Under the pieces are notes generated by a model. The model saw only the letters and a program-made list of their open reading frames with translations. It ran no database searches and had not been told where the DNA came from. Below, piece after piece: positions 17,451-25,677 of a stretch of DNA of 64,000 bases. The translations under genes and the position numbers were made by a program. This DNA is from Blautia_A ammoniilytica. Lineage in GTDB: Bacteria; Bacillota; Clostridia; Lachnospirales; Lachnospiraceae. The number at the start of each line of letters is the position of its first letter. Position 1 is the first letter of the stretch. The stretch is taken from NCBI RefSeq assembly GCF_025566965.1, contig NZ_JAOQJL010000001.1, forward strand, positions 179,958-243,957. Reading direction: 5' to 3'.

Positions 17451-17630
17451 TATATCAGCTGGGAGATGACTCCCACCTCTATAGGTGGTGAGCAACAAGT
17501 TGGTATCAGTGGTGGGAGTCAATCCCCCAGCTGATATAGCCTCCGGCAGGATTGCAGAGGTGCGCAGGAGAAGTATGTCATGCAATTGCATGACGCGCAC
17601 CTCGCAGCAAGAATGCCGAGGCATTCTTGA
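17451..17630 (+). repeat. 180-bp structured intergenic repeat, copy 1
   Basis: One of two copies in the window (the other at 47510-47689) of equal length and about 95% identity. It folds into three hairpins. An outer one runs from TATCAGCTGGG to CCCAGCTGATA, with GACTCCCACC/GGTGGGAGTC inside. A second is GAGGTGCGC/GCGCACCTC, enclosing the palindrome GTCATGCAATTGCATGAC. A terminator-like third is AAGAATGCC/GGCATTCTT. It lies just upstream of degV in the same orientation as copy 2 upstream of dnaG. The origin is unknown; a transposase-less element related to the IS200/IS605 type is one guess. Apart from this repeat and the preceding terminator, 17279-17666 shows no gene. Confidence 0.88.
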
Positions 17631-17666
17631 ATAAATATTGAAAAGAAAAACGTGAAGGAGAAAATC

Positions 17667-18545
17667 ATGAGCGAATATATAATTATGACAGATACTTCCG
17701 CAGATATTCCGGAAGTAATACTTGCAGAAGGTCACATTCAGCTTATTCCCATGGCGTTTGAATTGAATGGAGAAGAGCGGGTACATTCTGATCCGGGAAA
17801 ATGGGACAGTAAGGAATTCTATGGTAAACTGCGTGATGGCGGACAGGGCAAGACCTCACAGATTCCTCCTATGGTTTATACAGAATATTTTGAAAAGATC
17901 TTAAAAGAAGGAAAAGACATTCTGTATCTTTCTCTTTCAGGCGGACTTACATCTACCTGGCAAAGCTCAAAGCTTGCTGCCACTGACCTGATGGAAGAGT
18001 ATCCGGACAGGAAGATTTCCTGCGTAGATTCCCATGCAGCTACAGGAGGGCAGGGGATCCTTACCCTGATCGCAAGGAAAAATCAGGAAAAGGGCATGAG
18101 CCTGGAGGAGAATACCGCCTGGCTGGAAGAAAACAGAAATAATATCTGCCACTGGTTTACTGTAGATGATCTGGACTTTCTGAAGCGAGGAGGCAGGATC
18201 TCACCGGCAATTGCCTGGATCGGCGGCAAATTAAAGATCAAGCCTGTTCTTCGGATCGCTGAGGACGGGACTCTTGCTATTATGGAAAAGGTAAGAGGGT
18301 CAAAAGCAGCCCTGAATTATATTTCCGGTAAATATACATCTATTCCGGAAAATTATGATCCTGAGTATCCATATGTATTCCTTTGCCATGGGGATGCACA
18401 GGAGCAGGCAGAAAAGTTAAAGGCAGACATTCTTGCAGCAATGCCCCAGGCACAGGTTGTGATCATGCCAATGAGCCCTATTATTGGCGTACATACAGGA
18501 CCGGGTGTCCAGGCTGTGATCTATTATGGGAAGAACCGGGTCTGA
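17667..18545 (+). CDS. DegV family fatty-acid-binding protein
   Basis: Cytoplasmic DegV-fold protein. Family members bind fatty acids and some act as FakB partners of fatty acid kinase. The 292 residues include the N-terminal MTDTSADIPE motif, then SQIPPMVYTEYFEK, LSLSGGLTSTWQSS, the SCVDSHAATGGQG region near residue 120, and VDDLDFLKRGGRIS, which together define the family. ATG at 17667 follows GAAGGAG; a GTG at 17652 is upstream of that site. The gene starts 37 bp after the structured repeat. Its stop codon directly abuts that of the convergent pdaA gene. Confidence 0.93.
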   Translation: MSEYIIMTDTSADIPEVILAEGHIQLIPMAFELNGEERVHSDPGKWDSKEFYGKLRDGGQGKTSQIPPMVYTEYFEKILKEGKDILYLSLSGGLTSTWQSSKLAATDLMEEYPDRKISCVDSHAATGGQGILTLIARKNQEKGMSLEENTAWLEENRNNICHWFTVDDLDFLKRGGRISPAIAWIGGKLKIKPVLRIAEDGTLAIMEKVRGSKAALNYISGKYTSIPENYDPEYPYVFLCHGDAQEQAEKLKADILAAMPQAQVVIMPMSPIIGVHTGPGVQAVIYYGKNRV

Positions 18546-19376
18546 TCATAGATCCTGAAGACTGCCAAAGGAATAACCCATGGCTTCCCATTGGGTAAGA
18601 AGTTCATCAAGAATATCAGCATTTGTAGAAGAGGTACTGTGAAGCAGCACGATGGCACCAGGATGGATGCGTCCAAGCAGCTTTTCAAAGGCCTCTTCTT
18701 TTGTTGGCTGTTTGTCCTGATACCAGTCTACATAGGCAAGACTCCAGAAAAAGGTTTTATATCCCAGTTCTTTTGCCATGGAAAGATTGGCGGGGCTGTA
18801 GATTCCTCTTGGGGGTCTATAGTATTTTTGCATAGAGGACCCGGTTGCGGATTGGTAAAGCTCTTCCACATCCTGAAGTTCTTTTTGGAATCCTTGCATG
18901 GACGAAATGGAAGACATATCCGGGTGGGTCATAGTATGATTTCCAATGGTGTGGCCTGCCTGGATCATTTTTCTTAAAAGATCCGGATGATCTGAAATAA
19001 AGTTTCCCACCACAAAAAAAGCTGCAGATACCTGATGCTTTTTCAGGGCTTCCAGGATCTTAGGCATATTGCCGTTTTCATAACCACAGTCAAAAGTAAG
19101 ATATATGATTTTTTCTTCTGTGTTTGCAGCATAGTACGCATTATATTTTTCCAATTCTTCTATGGACGCATTTCCAATAGGACGTTTTCCTTTTTCCTGA
19201 AAGCTTAAGCCCCAGCTGGTGTTTCCCGAGGACGCGCTGACGCTGCCACAGTCAGGCAGTAACTGCCCGGTGGTTTTGCCAAGCAGGGATCCGGTACAGA
19301 AAGCTGCTGCAAAAAGAACCAGGATCATAAGGTGGATTTTTGAGACGGGAAAAAATTTTAAACGGAGATTTTTCAT
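18546..19376 (-). CDS. pdaA: Polysaccharide deacetylase, PdaA-like (spore cortex muramic delta-lactam)
   Basis: Predicted N-deacetylase that acts on peptidoglycan muramic acid as a step to the delta-lactam of spore cortex. The 276-residue protein has an N-terminal hydrophobic anchor (about residues 12-30) and a NodB domain. That domain shows YLTFDCGYENGNMPKILEAL, with the PdaA-type TFD and GYENG arrangement, GHTIGNHTMTHPD as metal-binding motif, PRGIYSPANLS, and IVLLHSTSSTNAD near the end. The GYENG motif and length favour PdaA over a general chitooligosaccharide deacetylase. It is convergent with degV with no bases between the stops, so the two mRNAs must overlap. It supports a spore-forming host. 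Confidence 0.85.
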   Translation of the reverse strand: MKNLRLKFFPVSKIHLMILVLFAAAFCTGSLLGKTTGQLLPDCGSVSASSGNTSWGLSFQEKGKRPIGNASIEELEKYNAYYAANTEEKIIYLTFDCGYENGNMPKILEALKKHQVSAAFFVVGNFISDHPDLLRKMIQAGHTIGNHTMTHPDMSSISSMQGFQKELQDVEELYQSATGSSMQKYYRPPRGIYSPANLSMAKELGYKTFFWSLAYVDWYQDKQPTKEEAFEKLLGRIHPGAIVLLHSTSSTNADILDELLTQWEAMGYSFGSLQDL

Positions 19377-19432
19377 AGAACCTCAGAAGAAAAGATTTGT
19401 ATCAGTTTATGAGAAATAGTAAAAAATATGTG

Positions 19433-19472
19433 AAAAAATAAGAGCCATCCGTCTTAGCAACCGATGACTCTT
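19433..19472 (-). terminator. Terminator of the minus-strand small RNA
   Basis: Read on the minus strand, AAGAGTCATC (19472-19463) pairs with GATGGCTCTT (19449-19440) over 10 bp with one G-T, followed by ATTTTTT. Confidence 0.85.
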
Positions 19473-19704
19473 AGCAGTGTTCACTGTCCAATGGAATGTA
19501 CCTCACTTTCAAAGTTTAATAAAACAATTCAGGTATTTCGCTTAAGTTCTTGGTGGACCGTACCTTCCTTTCTTAGAATATGGGAAAATCAATTCTTATT
19601 TCGGTGGTCTGTACCTCACTTTCCTGGAGATTATTTGAATAACAATTCTACGTTTCTGGGGGAATCACTCCTTTTCTTTTTATTATGTTTCCCTTTTGTT
19701 TTAT
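19433..19704 (-). ncRNA. Unidentified small RNA, about 270 nt, with three repeated units
   Basis: A strong promoter (19739-19711) and a good terminator (19472-19433) on the minus strand bound a region without a convincing reading frame. The RNA contains three related units. Each begins GAATTG (19648, 19595 and 19530 going down). After 14 to 19 more bases each has GAAAG-NN-AGGTAC (GTGAGGTAC, GAAGGTAC, GTGAGGTAC), followed by a CC-rich stretch (ACCACC, TCCACC, TCCATT). It does not look like 6S, SRP, tmRNA or RNase P RNA. It lies upstream of and in line with pdaA, but the terminator separates them. In the remaining gap, 19740-19924 is AT-rich sequence where no feature was seen. Confidence 0.72.
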
Positions 19705-19710
19705 GTGCTT

Positions 19711-19739
19711 ACTATAACAGAATATTCTGTATGTGTCAA
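19711..19739 (-). promoter_or_regulatory. Promoter of the minus-strand small RNA
   Basis: Minus-strand TTGACA (19739-19734), 17-bp spacer, TATAGT (19716-19711). It is among the best sigma-A matches in the window. Confidence 0.82.
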
Positions 19740-19924
19740 TAGAAAAATAGAAAATAAATAAAAAATATAGCAAATAAAAGACTATAAAACAATAATGTAT
19801 AAAAAAACAGAAAATTCATGCAATTGCCCGAAGGATATTCGGAAAATGCTGAAATGAAAAAATAAAAGGCAAGACAGAAAGGTGAAAGGCAGGTGAAGAT
19901 TGTAAAAAGTGTATGCACAGGATG

Positions 19925-19953
19925 TTGCGGTTTGGGGAGAATAAGGGTATAAT
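19925..19953 (+). promoter_or_regulatory. Promoter of the Xaa-Pro peptidase gene
   Basis: TTGCGG at 19925-19930 and TATAAT at 19948-19953, 17-bp spacer. Confidence 0.75.
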
Positions 19954-19991
19954 ATCAAGCGTATTTGACAGAGATAAGGGAGGAACAGATC

Positions 19992-21062
19992 ATGTTAGAT
20001 CAAATTCTGAAGGACAGACAGGTTCAGGCGATTCTGATCACAGACCCATATAATATGCGCCATGTAAGCGGATTCAGAGGAGGAGAAGGTGCCCTTTATA
20101 TTTCCGGTACCCAGACCGTCCTGATCACAGATTCCAGATATACGGAAGCAGCAGCAAAGGAAAGCAGTTTTACCGTGCTCCAGGAGTCTAATCAGCATAA
20201 AAGAGAAGAAATCCTGAAAGAGTGTATAGAAAAAGAGCAGGTACAGGGTGATTTTGCTTTGGGCTATGAAGACCAGTCAATGCTTTGCTGTGATTTTGCA
20301 AAATTAACAAAAGCATTGCCGGTTCAGTGCTGGGTACCTCTTGAAAGCAGCATCAATGACCTGAGACAGGTGAAGACCCAGGAAGAGATCCAATACCTGA
20401 AAATGGCTGAGGAGATTGGCGACAGAGCATTTGCAAGGCTTCTGCCTCTTTTGAAGCCAGGAATGACAGAGCTGGAGGCAGCTGCTGAGTTGGAATACCT
20501 TATGAAACAGGAAGGGGCAGAGGATCTCAGCTTTAATACCATCGTGGCTTCAGGACTGAACAGCTCTATGCCTCACGCTATTCCAGGTACAAAGAAATTT
20601 GAAAAAGGCGATTTTATCACCTTTGATTTCGGATGCAAATATAAGGGATATTGTTCAGATATGACCCGTACAGTAGTCCTTGGAAAAGCAAGTGACAAAC
20701 AGAAAGAGATCTATAATGTTGTTCTGAAAGCGCAGCTGGCCGGACTGGATGCATTAAAGGCCGGCAAATCCGGAGCAAGTGTAGACAAAGTTGCCAGGGA
20801 TATTATTGCAGATGCAGGTTACGGAGAGTATTTTGGACATGGACTGGGACACAGCGTAGGACTTTTCATCCATGAGAATCCAAGGCTTTCTCCGTCTGAT
20901 GACAGCATTCTTCAGGAGAATATGATCGAAACCGTAGAGCCAGGGATCTATGTACCTGGTTTGGGAGGCGTAAGGATCGAAGATATGGTGGTTGTTACAA
21001 AAGAAGGTCATATAAATCTGGCCCATTCACCAAAGGAACTGATCGAGTTACCAGTAGAATAG
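19992..21062 (+). CDS. M24 family Xaa-Pro aminopeptidase/dipeptidase
   Basis: Cytoplasmic metallopeptidase that removes residues next to proline from peptides. It has an N-terminal creatinase-like domain (ILITDPYNMRHVSGFRGGEG) and a C-terminal pita-bread domain with the five metal ligands: the two Asp in FDFGCKYKGYCSDMTRT, His in GHGLGHSVGLFIHENP, Glu in METVEPGIYVPG-like IETVEPGIYVPG, and Glu in GGVRIEDMV. ATG at 19992 lies 8 bases after GGGAGG (19978-19983) and gives 356 residues, normal for the family; a TTG at 19965 precedes that site. The ACT-domain gene follows after 22 bp and is probably cotranscribed. Confidence 0.93.
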   Translation: MLDQILKDRQVQAILITDPYNMRHVSGFRGGEGALYISGTQTVLITDSRYTEAAAKESSFTVLQESNQHKREEILKECIEKEQVQGDFALGYEDQSMLCCDFAKLTKALPVQCWVPLESSINDLRQVKTQEEIQYLKMAEEIGDRAFARLLPLLKPGMTELEAAAELEYLMKQEGAEDLSFNTIVASGLNSSMPHAIPGTKKFEKGDFITFDFGCKYKGYCSDMTRTVVLGKASDKQKEIYNVVLKAQLAGLDALKAGKSGASVDKVARDIIADAGYGEYFGHGLGHSVGLFIHENPRLSPSDDSILQENMIETVEPGIYVPGLGGVRIEDMVVVTKEGHINLAHSPKELIELPVE

Positions 21063-21084
21063 AACATATACCGAGGAGATTATT

Positions 21085-21489
21085 ATGTTAAAACAGTTGT
21101 CTATTTTCGCAGAAAACGTAAAAGGTGCCATGCACAAAATGACACAGATCCTTCAGGAGAATGATATCAATATTCTTGGATCTGTTACCAATGACAGTGC
21201 TGAGTATGGTATTGTACGTATGGTGGTATCGGATCCGGACAAGGCTGGCAAGGCATTGACCGAAGCAGGATTTCTGTGTAAGCTTACCGATGTCCTGGGG
21301 ATCGAGGTTAAGGATGAAGTGGGAAATCTTAACAATCTTCTTCAGAGTTTTCTTGACAGTAATGTAAATATTGATTATCTGTACCTGTCCTTTAACAGGG
21401 ATACAGGACGCCCCATTATGATCCTTCATGTAGAGGATATTCTGGAGGTAGAAGCCTGCCTGAAAAGCAAAGGATTTATTTCCCTTTAA
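21085..21489 (+). CDS. Tandem ACT-domain protein
   Basis: Small regulatory-type protein of 134 residues made of two ACT domains and nothing else. The first (about 1-68) has QLSIFAENVKGAMHKMTQIL and INILGSVTNDSAEYGIVRMV; the second (about 72-134) has DEVGNLNNLLQSFLDSNVNIDYLYLS. ACT domains bind amino acids, and such stand-alone proteins are thought to act as sensors or partners of metabolic enzymes. The neighbouring peptidase gene gives no clear partner. A good site, CGAGGAG, precedes the ATG. Ligand and target cannot be read from the sequence. Confidence 0.85.
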   Translation: MLKQLSIFAENVKGAMHKMTQILQENDINILGSVTNDSAEYGIVRMVVSDPDKAGKALTEAGFLCKLTDVLGIEVKDEVGNLNNLLQSFLDSNVNIDYLYLSFNRDTGRPIMILHVEDILEVEACLKSKGFISL

Positions 21490-21586
21490 GCTGCAGTCAA
21501 AATGAAAATGTGATAAAAGGATCTGTTTTGAATAGAAAATGCTGTTACAGGAAAAACTACCTTCATAAATATCAGGAGGTAAAAAC

Positions 21587-22906
21587 ATGTTACGGTATCT
21601 TCCTATCAGAAAGATTCACGCAAGACAAGTACTGGATTCCAGAGGCAATCCTACGGTAGAAGTAGAAGTTACAGTAGGAGAAGGTGTGATCGGGATCAAT
21701 GGATATACAGCAAGAGCAATGGTACCTTCAGGAGCATCTACAGGGAAATTTGAAGCTGTAGAGCTAAGGGATCAGGAAAAAGACAAATATCTGGGGCTGG
21801 GTGTGGAGAAAGCAGTCCAAAATGTGAATACGAAGATTGCTGAAGCAGTTCTGGGAGAGAATGCCTTAAATCAGATGTACATTGACCAGATCTTGCAGTA
21901 CACAGACGGGACAGACAACAAGGGGAATCTGGGGGCAAATGCTACACTTGGAGTATCCATGGCAGTAGCAAGGGCAAGTGCCATGGCCATGAGGATTCCC
22001 CTTTATCAATATCTGGGAGGCTGTCATGCCAGCCGGCTGCCTGTGCCTATGATGAATATCCTGAATGGGGGCTGTCACGCAGACAATACGGTGGATCTGC
22101 AGGAATTTATGATCATGCCCCTTGGGACGGACTGCTTTCCGGAAGCATTGCGAATGAGTGCAGAAATATATCAGCATCTGAAATGTATCCTCAGACAGAG
22201 AAATATGAATACCGGAGTGGGCGACGAAGGCGGTTTTGCACCGGATGTGAAGGACTCCAGGCAGGTTCTGGAGCTGATCATGGAGGCCATTGAAAAAAGT
22301 GGTTATCAGCCGGGCAAAGAGATTGGAATCGCAATTGATGCGGCTGCCAGTGAATTGTATGATGAAGAAAGAGGAGTTTATGTTTTCCCTGGAGAAAGTC
22401 AGATGACAGGGGAAGAAGTATTACGGGACAGTGGAGAGATGATCCATTATTATCAGACGCTGGCTCAGGATTTCCCTGTTGTGTCTCTGGAGGATGGACT
22501 TCATGAGGATGACTGGGAAGGCTGGAAGAATTTGACAAAGGCTCTGGGAAGCCATCTTCAGCTGGTAGGAGATGATCTTTTTGTTACCAATATTAAAAGA
22601 CTTGGCTGTGGGATCCGTCTGGATGCTGCCAATGCGATTCTGATCAAAGTGAATCAGATCGGAACGGTAACAGAAGCCCTGGATGCTGTGGAAATGGCTC
22701 ATCGTGCAGGATATCGTTCTGTCATATCCCACCGTTCCGGGGAAACTGAGGACCCTTTTATTGCCGATCTGGCAGTGGCAACAGGAGCAGGGCAGATCAA
22801 AACAGGAGCACCATGCAGATCTGAGCGGAATGCCAAATACAATCAGCTTCTTCGGATCCATGAGCATCTGGGTGGACTGGCAATCTATCAGAATCCATTT
22901 TCTTGA
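21587..22906 (+). CDS. eno: Enolase
   Basis: Phosphopyruvate hydratase, converting 2-phosphoglycerate to phosphoenolpyruvate in glycolysis. The 439 residues carry SRGNPTVEVEVTVGEG, VPSGASTGKFEAVELRD, LGANATLGVSMAVARA, the catalytic Glu region VGDEGGFAPDV, the Mg2+ ligand region VSLEDGLHEDDWEGW, VGDDLFVTN, SHRSGETEDPFIADLAV and the C-terminal IKTGAPCRSERNAKYNQLLR. AGGAGG lies just before the ATG. The N-terminal Leu-Arg-Tyr extension and a Cys in the GAPCRSER motif (usually Ser) are small departures. It is slightly longer than the usual 430 residues, but all catalytic residues recognised are present. Confidence 0.95.
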   Translation: MLRYLPIRKIHARQVLDSRGNPTVEVEVTVGEGVIGINGYTARAMVPSGASTGKFEAVELRDQEKDKYLGLGVEKAVQNVNTKIAEAVLGENALNQMYIDQILQYTDGTDNKGNLGANATLGVSMAVARASAMAMRIPLYQYLGGCHASRLPVPMMNILNGGCHADNTVDLQEFMIMPLGTDCFPEALRMSAEIYQHLKCILRQRNMNTGVGDEGGFAPDVKDSRQVLELIMEAIEKSGYQPGKEIGIAIDAAASELYDEERGVYVFPGESQMTGEEVLRDSGEMIHYYQTLAQDFPVVSLEDGLHEDDWEGWKNLTKALGSHLQLVGDDLFVTNIKRLGCGIRLDAANAILIKVNQIGTVTEALDAVEMAHRAGYRSVISHRSGETEDPFIADLAVATGAGQIKTGAPCRSERNAKYNQLLRIHEHLGGLAIYQNPFS

Positions 22907-22966
22907 TCTGTTTGTATGTTTTCAGTAATTTTAACAAAACATTATAAAAACATTTTGGAAAAACAG

Positions 22967-22995
22967 TTGAAATCCCACTTTACCTATGATACAAT
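22967..22995 (+). promoter_or_regulatory. Promoter of secG
   Basis: TTGAAA at 22967-22972 and TACAAT at 22990-22995, 17-bp spacer. Confidence 0.75.
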
Positions 22996-23025
22996 GAAAA
23001 ACAGTTGATTAGGAGGTGTAACAGA

Positions 23026-23262
23026 GTGGAGATTTTAAGAACGATATTGACAGTTATTTTTGCTATAGATTGTATTGCCCTTACCGTAGTAGTCCTGATG
23101 CAGGAAGGAAAGTCTCAGGGACTGGGCGCAATTGCAGGAGCAGCAGATACCTACTGGGGAAAGAATAAGGGACGTACCATGGAAGGCGGCCTTGTTAAAG
23201 CTACTTCTGTGATGGGAGTTCTGTTCTTTGTGCTTGCTGTAGTTCTGAACCTGAATTTCTAA
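23026..23262 (+). CDS. secG: Preprotein translocase subunit SecG
   Basis: Small accessory subunit of the SecYEG channel. From GTG at 23026 the protein is 78 residues with two transmembrane segments (about 3-22 and 56-76) around the conserved cytoplasmic loop VLMQEGKSQGLGAIAGA and WGKNKGRTMEGG. GTG is chosen because AGGAGG at 23011-23016 is 9 bases away; an upstream TTG at 23005 would place the Shine-Dalgarno inside the gene. It is followed by a terminator hairpin and then RNase R, the usual Firmicutes order secG-rnr-smpB. Confidence 0.93.
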   Translation: MEILRTILTVIFAIDCIALTVVVLMQEGKSQGLGAIAGAADTYWGKNKGRTMEGGLVKATSVMGVLFFVLAVVLNLNF

Positions 23263-23342
23263 GCATATTCCAGTGACAGGACAAGCCGCAGGTTTTACAG
23301 CTTTATGCTGTGGACATTGTGTATAAGTTAGTAAATGGGAAA

Positions 23343-23373
23343 GGCTGTTGCATATTACAACAGCCTTTTTTTT
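23343..23373 (+). terminator. Terminator between secG and rnr
   Basis: GGCTGTTG (23343-23350) pairs perfectly with CAACAGCC (23358-23365), followed by eight T bases. Confidence 0.9.
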
Positions 23374-23388
23374 ATCAAAGGAGATATT

Positions 23389-25653
23389 TTGAGCGGAAGA
23401 AATAATACAGACAAAAGGAAAAAATTCATACTGGAATTAATGGGAGATCCTGTCTACAAGCCTATGCGGCTGCGGGAAATGGCCTCTTTGCTTGGCCTGT
23501 CAAAGGAAGAAAAAAGAGAATTGTGGCAGGTGTTGGATGAACTGGAGCAGGAGGGCAAGGCACAGCAGGACAAAAAAGGCAGGTATTCCAAAGTATCCGG
23601 TAAAAAGAAAAAAAACAAGATCAGGGAAAAAGATTCAAAAGCTGTAAAAGAATGGAACAGCGGAAAAGAAAAAAACCGGGTTAAAAAAAGACTGACAGAA
23701 AATCATTTCCAGGAAGATCTTGCGGATATGCCCAGGTATGAAGGGACATTTATCGGGCACAATAAAGGCTTTGGCTTTGTAGAAACCGAAGAACTGGAAG
23801 AGGATATATATATTCCGGAGGAAAATACAGGAACAGCTATGCACCAGGACCGGGTAGTGGTAGTTGTGACCAGGGAGCCGGAGGATGGAAAACGCAGGGA
23901 AGGCGCTGTTGTGAAGATCCTGGAGCGGGGTACTATCCAGATTGTAGGTACGTATCAGAATAACCGGGATTATGGCTTTGTTCTCAGTGATAATCCCCGA
24001 TTTTCCAAAGATATTTTTATTCCCAAGAAGGATTCCAAGGGAGTCCGGGATGGAGATAAGGTGGTTGTTCAGATCACAGATTACGGCACTAAGAACAAAA
24101 GCCCAGAAGGTAAGGTGATCGAGGATCTGGGGAGTATGAAAGCGCCAGGGACAGACATCCTGGCTATTGTGAAAAGCTTTGGAATTCCAAGTGAATTTCC
24201 GGATAAGGTGCTGCGTCAGGCAGAACGTGTACCGGATCATGTGCTGGATGCAGACAGGGATGGCAGGCTGGATCTGACCCATCTTTTGACGGTTACCATT
24301 GACGGTGAGGATGCAAAGGATCTGGATGATGCGATTTCCCTGACAAAAGAGGGAGATATCTATCACCTGGGAGTACATATTGCAGATGTTAGCAATTATG
24401 TGCAGGGCGGCAGTGCATTGGACCGTGAAGCCTTGAAAAGGGGCACCAGCGTTTACCTGGCAGACCGTGTGGTGCCTATGCTTCCGGTGCGGCTTTCCAA
24501 TGGGATCTGCTCCCTGAATCAGGGACAGGACCGCCTTACGCTTTCCTGTCTGATGGATATTGATTCATCAGGAAAGCGGATTTCCTACCAGATCGCAGAG
24601 ACTGTGATCCGTGTGGATGAGCGGATGAGTTACACAGATGTTAAGAATATTCTGGAGGATACGGATCCACAGGCAAAAGAAAGATATGCATCGTTGATTC
24701 CCATGTTTTTCCTTATGAAAGAACTTTCAGGGATCATCCGTGAAAGCAGACATCACAGAGGTTCCATTGATTTTGATTTTCCGGAAAGCAAGATCATCCT
24801 GAATGCAGCAGGAAGGGCTATCGATGTAAAGCCTTATGAAGCTAATGTAGCTACCAGGATCATTGAAGACTTTATGCTGATGGCAAATGAGACTGTGGCA
24901 GAAGAATACTGTAAAGAGGGAAAACCATTTGTTTACAGGACGCACGATAATCCGGATCCAGAAAAGGTGGAAAGTCTGCTGACCCTATTGCGTAATCAGG
25001 GAGTGGCTGTACAGAAGATGGGCCAGGAGATCACTCCCAAGGAGATACAGCAGATCCTGGAGCAGATCCAGGGGCTGGAGAATGAACCGCAGATCAGCCG
25101 TCTTACTCTTCGCACCATGAAGCAGGCCAGGTATACTACCCAGTGCAGCGGTCATTTCGGATTGGCTGCAAAGTATTATTGCCATTTCACTTCTCCTATC
25201 CGCAGATATCCGGATCTTCAGATCCACAGGATCATTAAAGATAATTTAAGGGGACGCCTGATCCGAGAAGGAAGGACGGAACATTATCAGGAGATCCTGG
25301 AGGATGTGGCACAGCAGTCCAGTGCCTGTGAACGCAGGGCTGATGAGGCAGAAAGGGAGTCTGATAAGCTGAAAAAGGCAGAATACATGTCCTATCATCT
25401 GGGTGAAGAATATGAAGGGATCATTTCCGGTGTTACTGGCTGGGGCTTTTATGTGGAGCTTCCCAATACAGTAGAAGGACTTGTACATGTAAATACATTA
25501 CGGGATGATTATTACACCTTTGACAAAGAAACTTATGAACTACGGGGAGACATGACCCGGAAGGTATACAGGCTGGGCCAGAAGGTAAAGGTCCGGGTAG
25601 CAGATGCAGATACATTTTTGAAGACTGTGGATTTTACAGTAGTCCATCCGTAA
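23389..25653 (+). CDS. rnr: Ribonuclease R
   Basis: Processive 3'-5' exoribonuclease (RNB family) that degrades structured RNA and works with SmpB in trans-translation. From TTG at 23389 it has 754 residues. They comprise an N-terminal winged helix, a long Lys-rich linker, two cold-shock domains (MPRYEGTFIGHNKGFGFVET and GTYQNNRDYGFVLSDN), the RNB catalytic core with the Asp cluster IDGEDAKDLDDAISL, GHFGLAAKYYCHFTSPIRRY, and a C-terminal S1 domain (YEGIISGVTGWGFYVELPNT). TTG is chosen because AAAGGAG at 23377-23383 is 5 bases upstream and any earlier start would lie within the secG terminator. About 25 bp separate it from smpB. Confidence 0.95.
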   Translation: MSGRNNTDKRKKFILELMGDPVYKPMRLREMASLLGLSKEEKRELWQVLDELEQEGKAQQDKKGRYSKVSGKKKKNKIREKDSKAVKEWNSGKEKNRVKKRLTENHFQEDLADMPRYEGTFIGHNKGFGFVETEELEEDIYIPEENTGTAMHQDRVVVVVTREPEDGKRREGAVVKILERGTIQIVGTYQNNRDYGFVLSDNPRFSKDIFIPKKDSKGVRDGDKVVVQITDYGTKNKSPEGKVIEDLGSMKAPGTDILAIVKSFGIPSEFPDKVLRQAERVPDHVLDADRDGRLDLTHLLTVTIDGEDAKDLDDAISLTKEGDIYHLGVHIADVSNYVQGGSALDREALKRGTSVYLADRVVPMLPVRLSNGICSLNQGQDRLTLSCLMDIDSSGKRISYQIAETVIRVDERMSYTDVKNILEDTDPQAKERYASLIPMFFLMKELSGIIRESRHHRGSIDFDFPESKIILNAAGRAIDVKPYEANVATRIIEDFMLMANETVAEEYCKEGKPFVYRTHDNPDPEKVESLLTLLRNQGVAVQKMGQEITPKEIQQILEQIQGLENEPQISRLTLRTMKQARYTTQCSGHFGLAAKYYCHFTSPIRRYPDLQIHRIIKDNLRGRLIREGRTEHYQEILEDVAQQSSACERRADEAERESDKLKKAEYMSYHLGEEYEGIISGVTGWGFYVELPNTVEGLVHVNTLRDDYYTFDKETYELRGDMTRKVYRLGQKVKVRVADADTFLKTVDFTVVHP

Positions 25654-25677
25654 AAATATAAGAAAGGGAGAGAGCCA

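Noticed and set aside
19441..19680. Three repeats of GTACCTCACTTTC-like sequence as a CRISPR array
   Set aside because: The units diverge, the intervals are 51 and 62 bases and contain repeated sequence themselves, no cas genes occur, and a promoter-terminator pair on the minus strand explains them better as a structured RNA.
23335..23388. Upstream ATG start for RNase R at 23335
   Set aside because: This start precedes the secG terminator hairpin and its T run, which would then be coding; TTG at 23389 has a Shine-Dalgarno.
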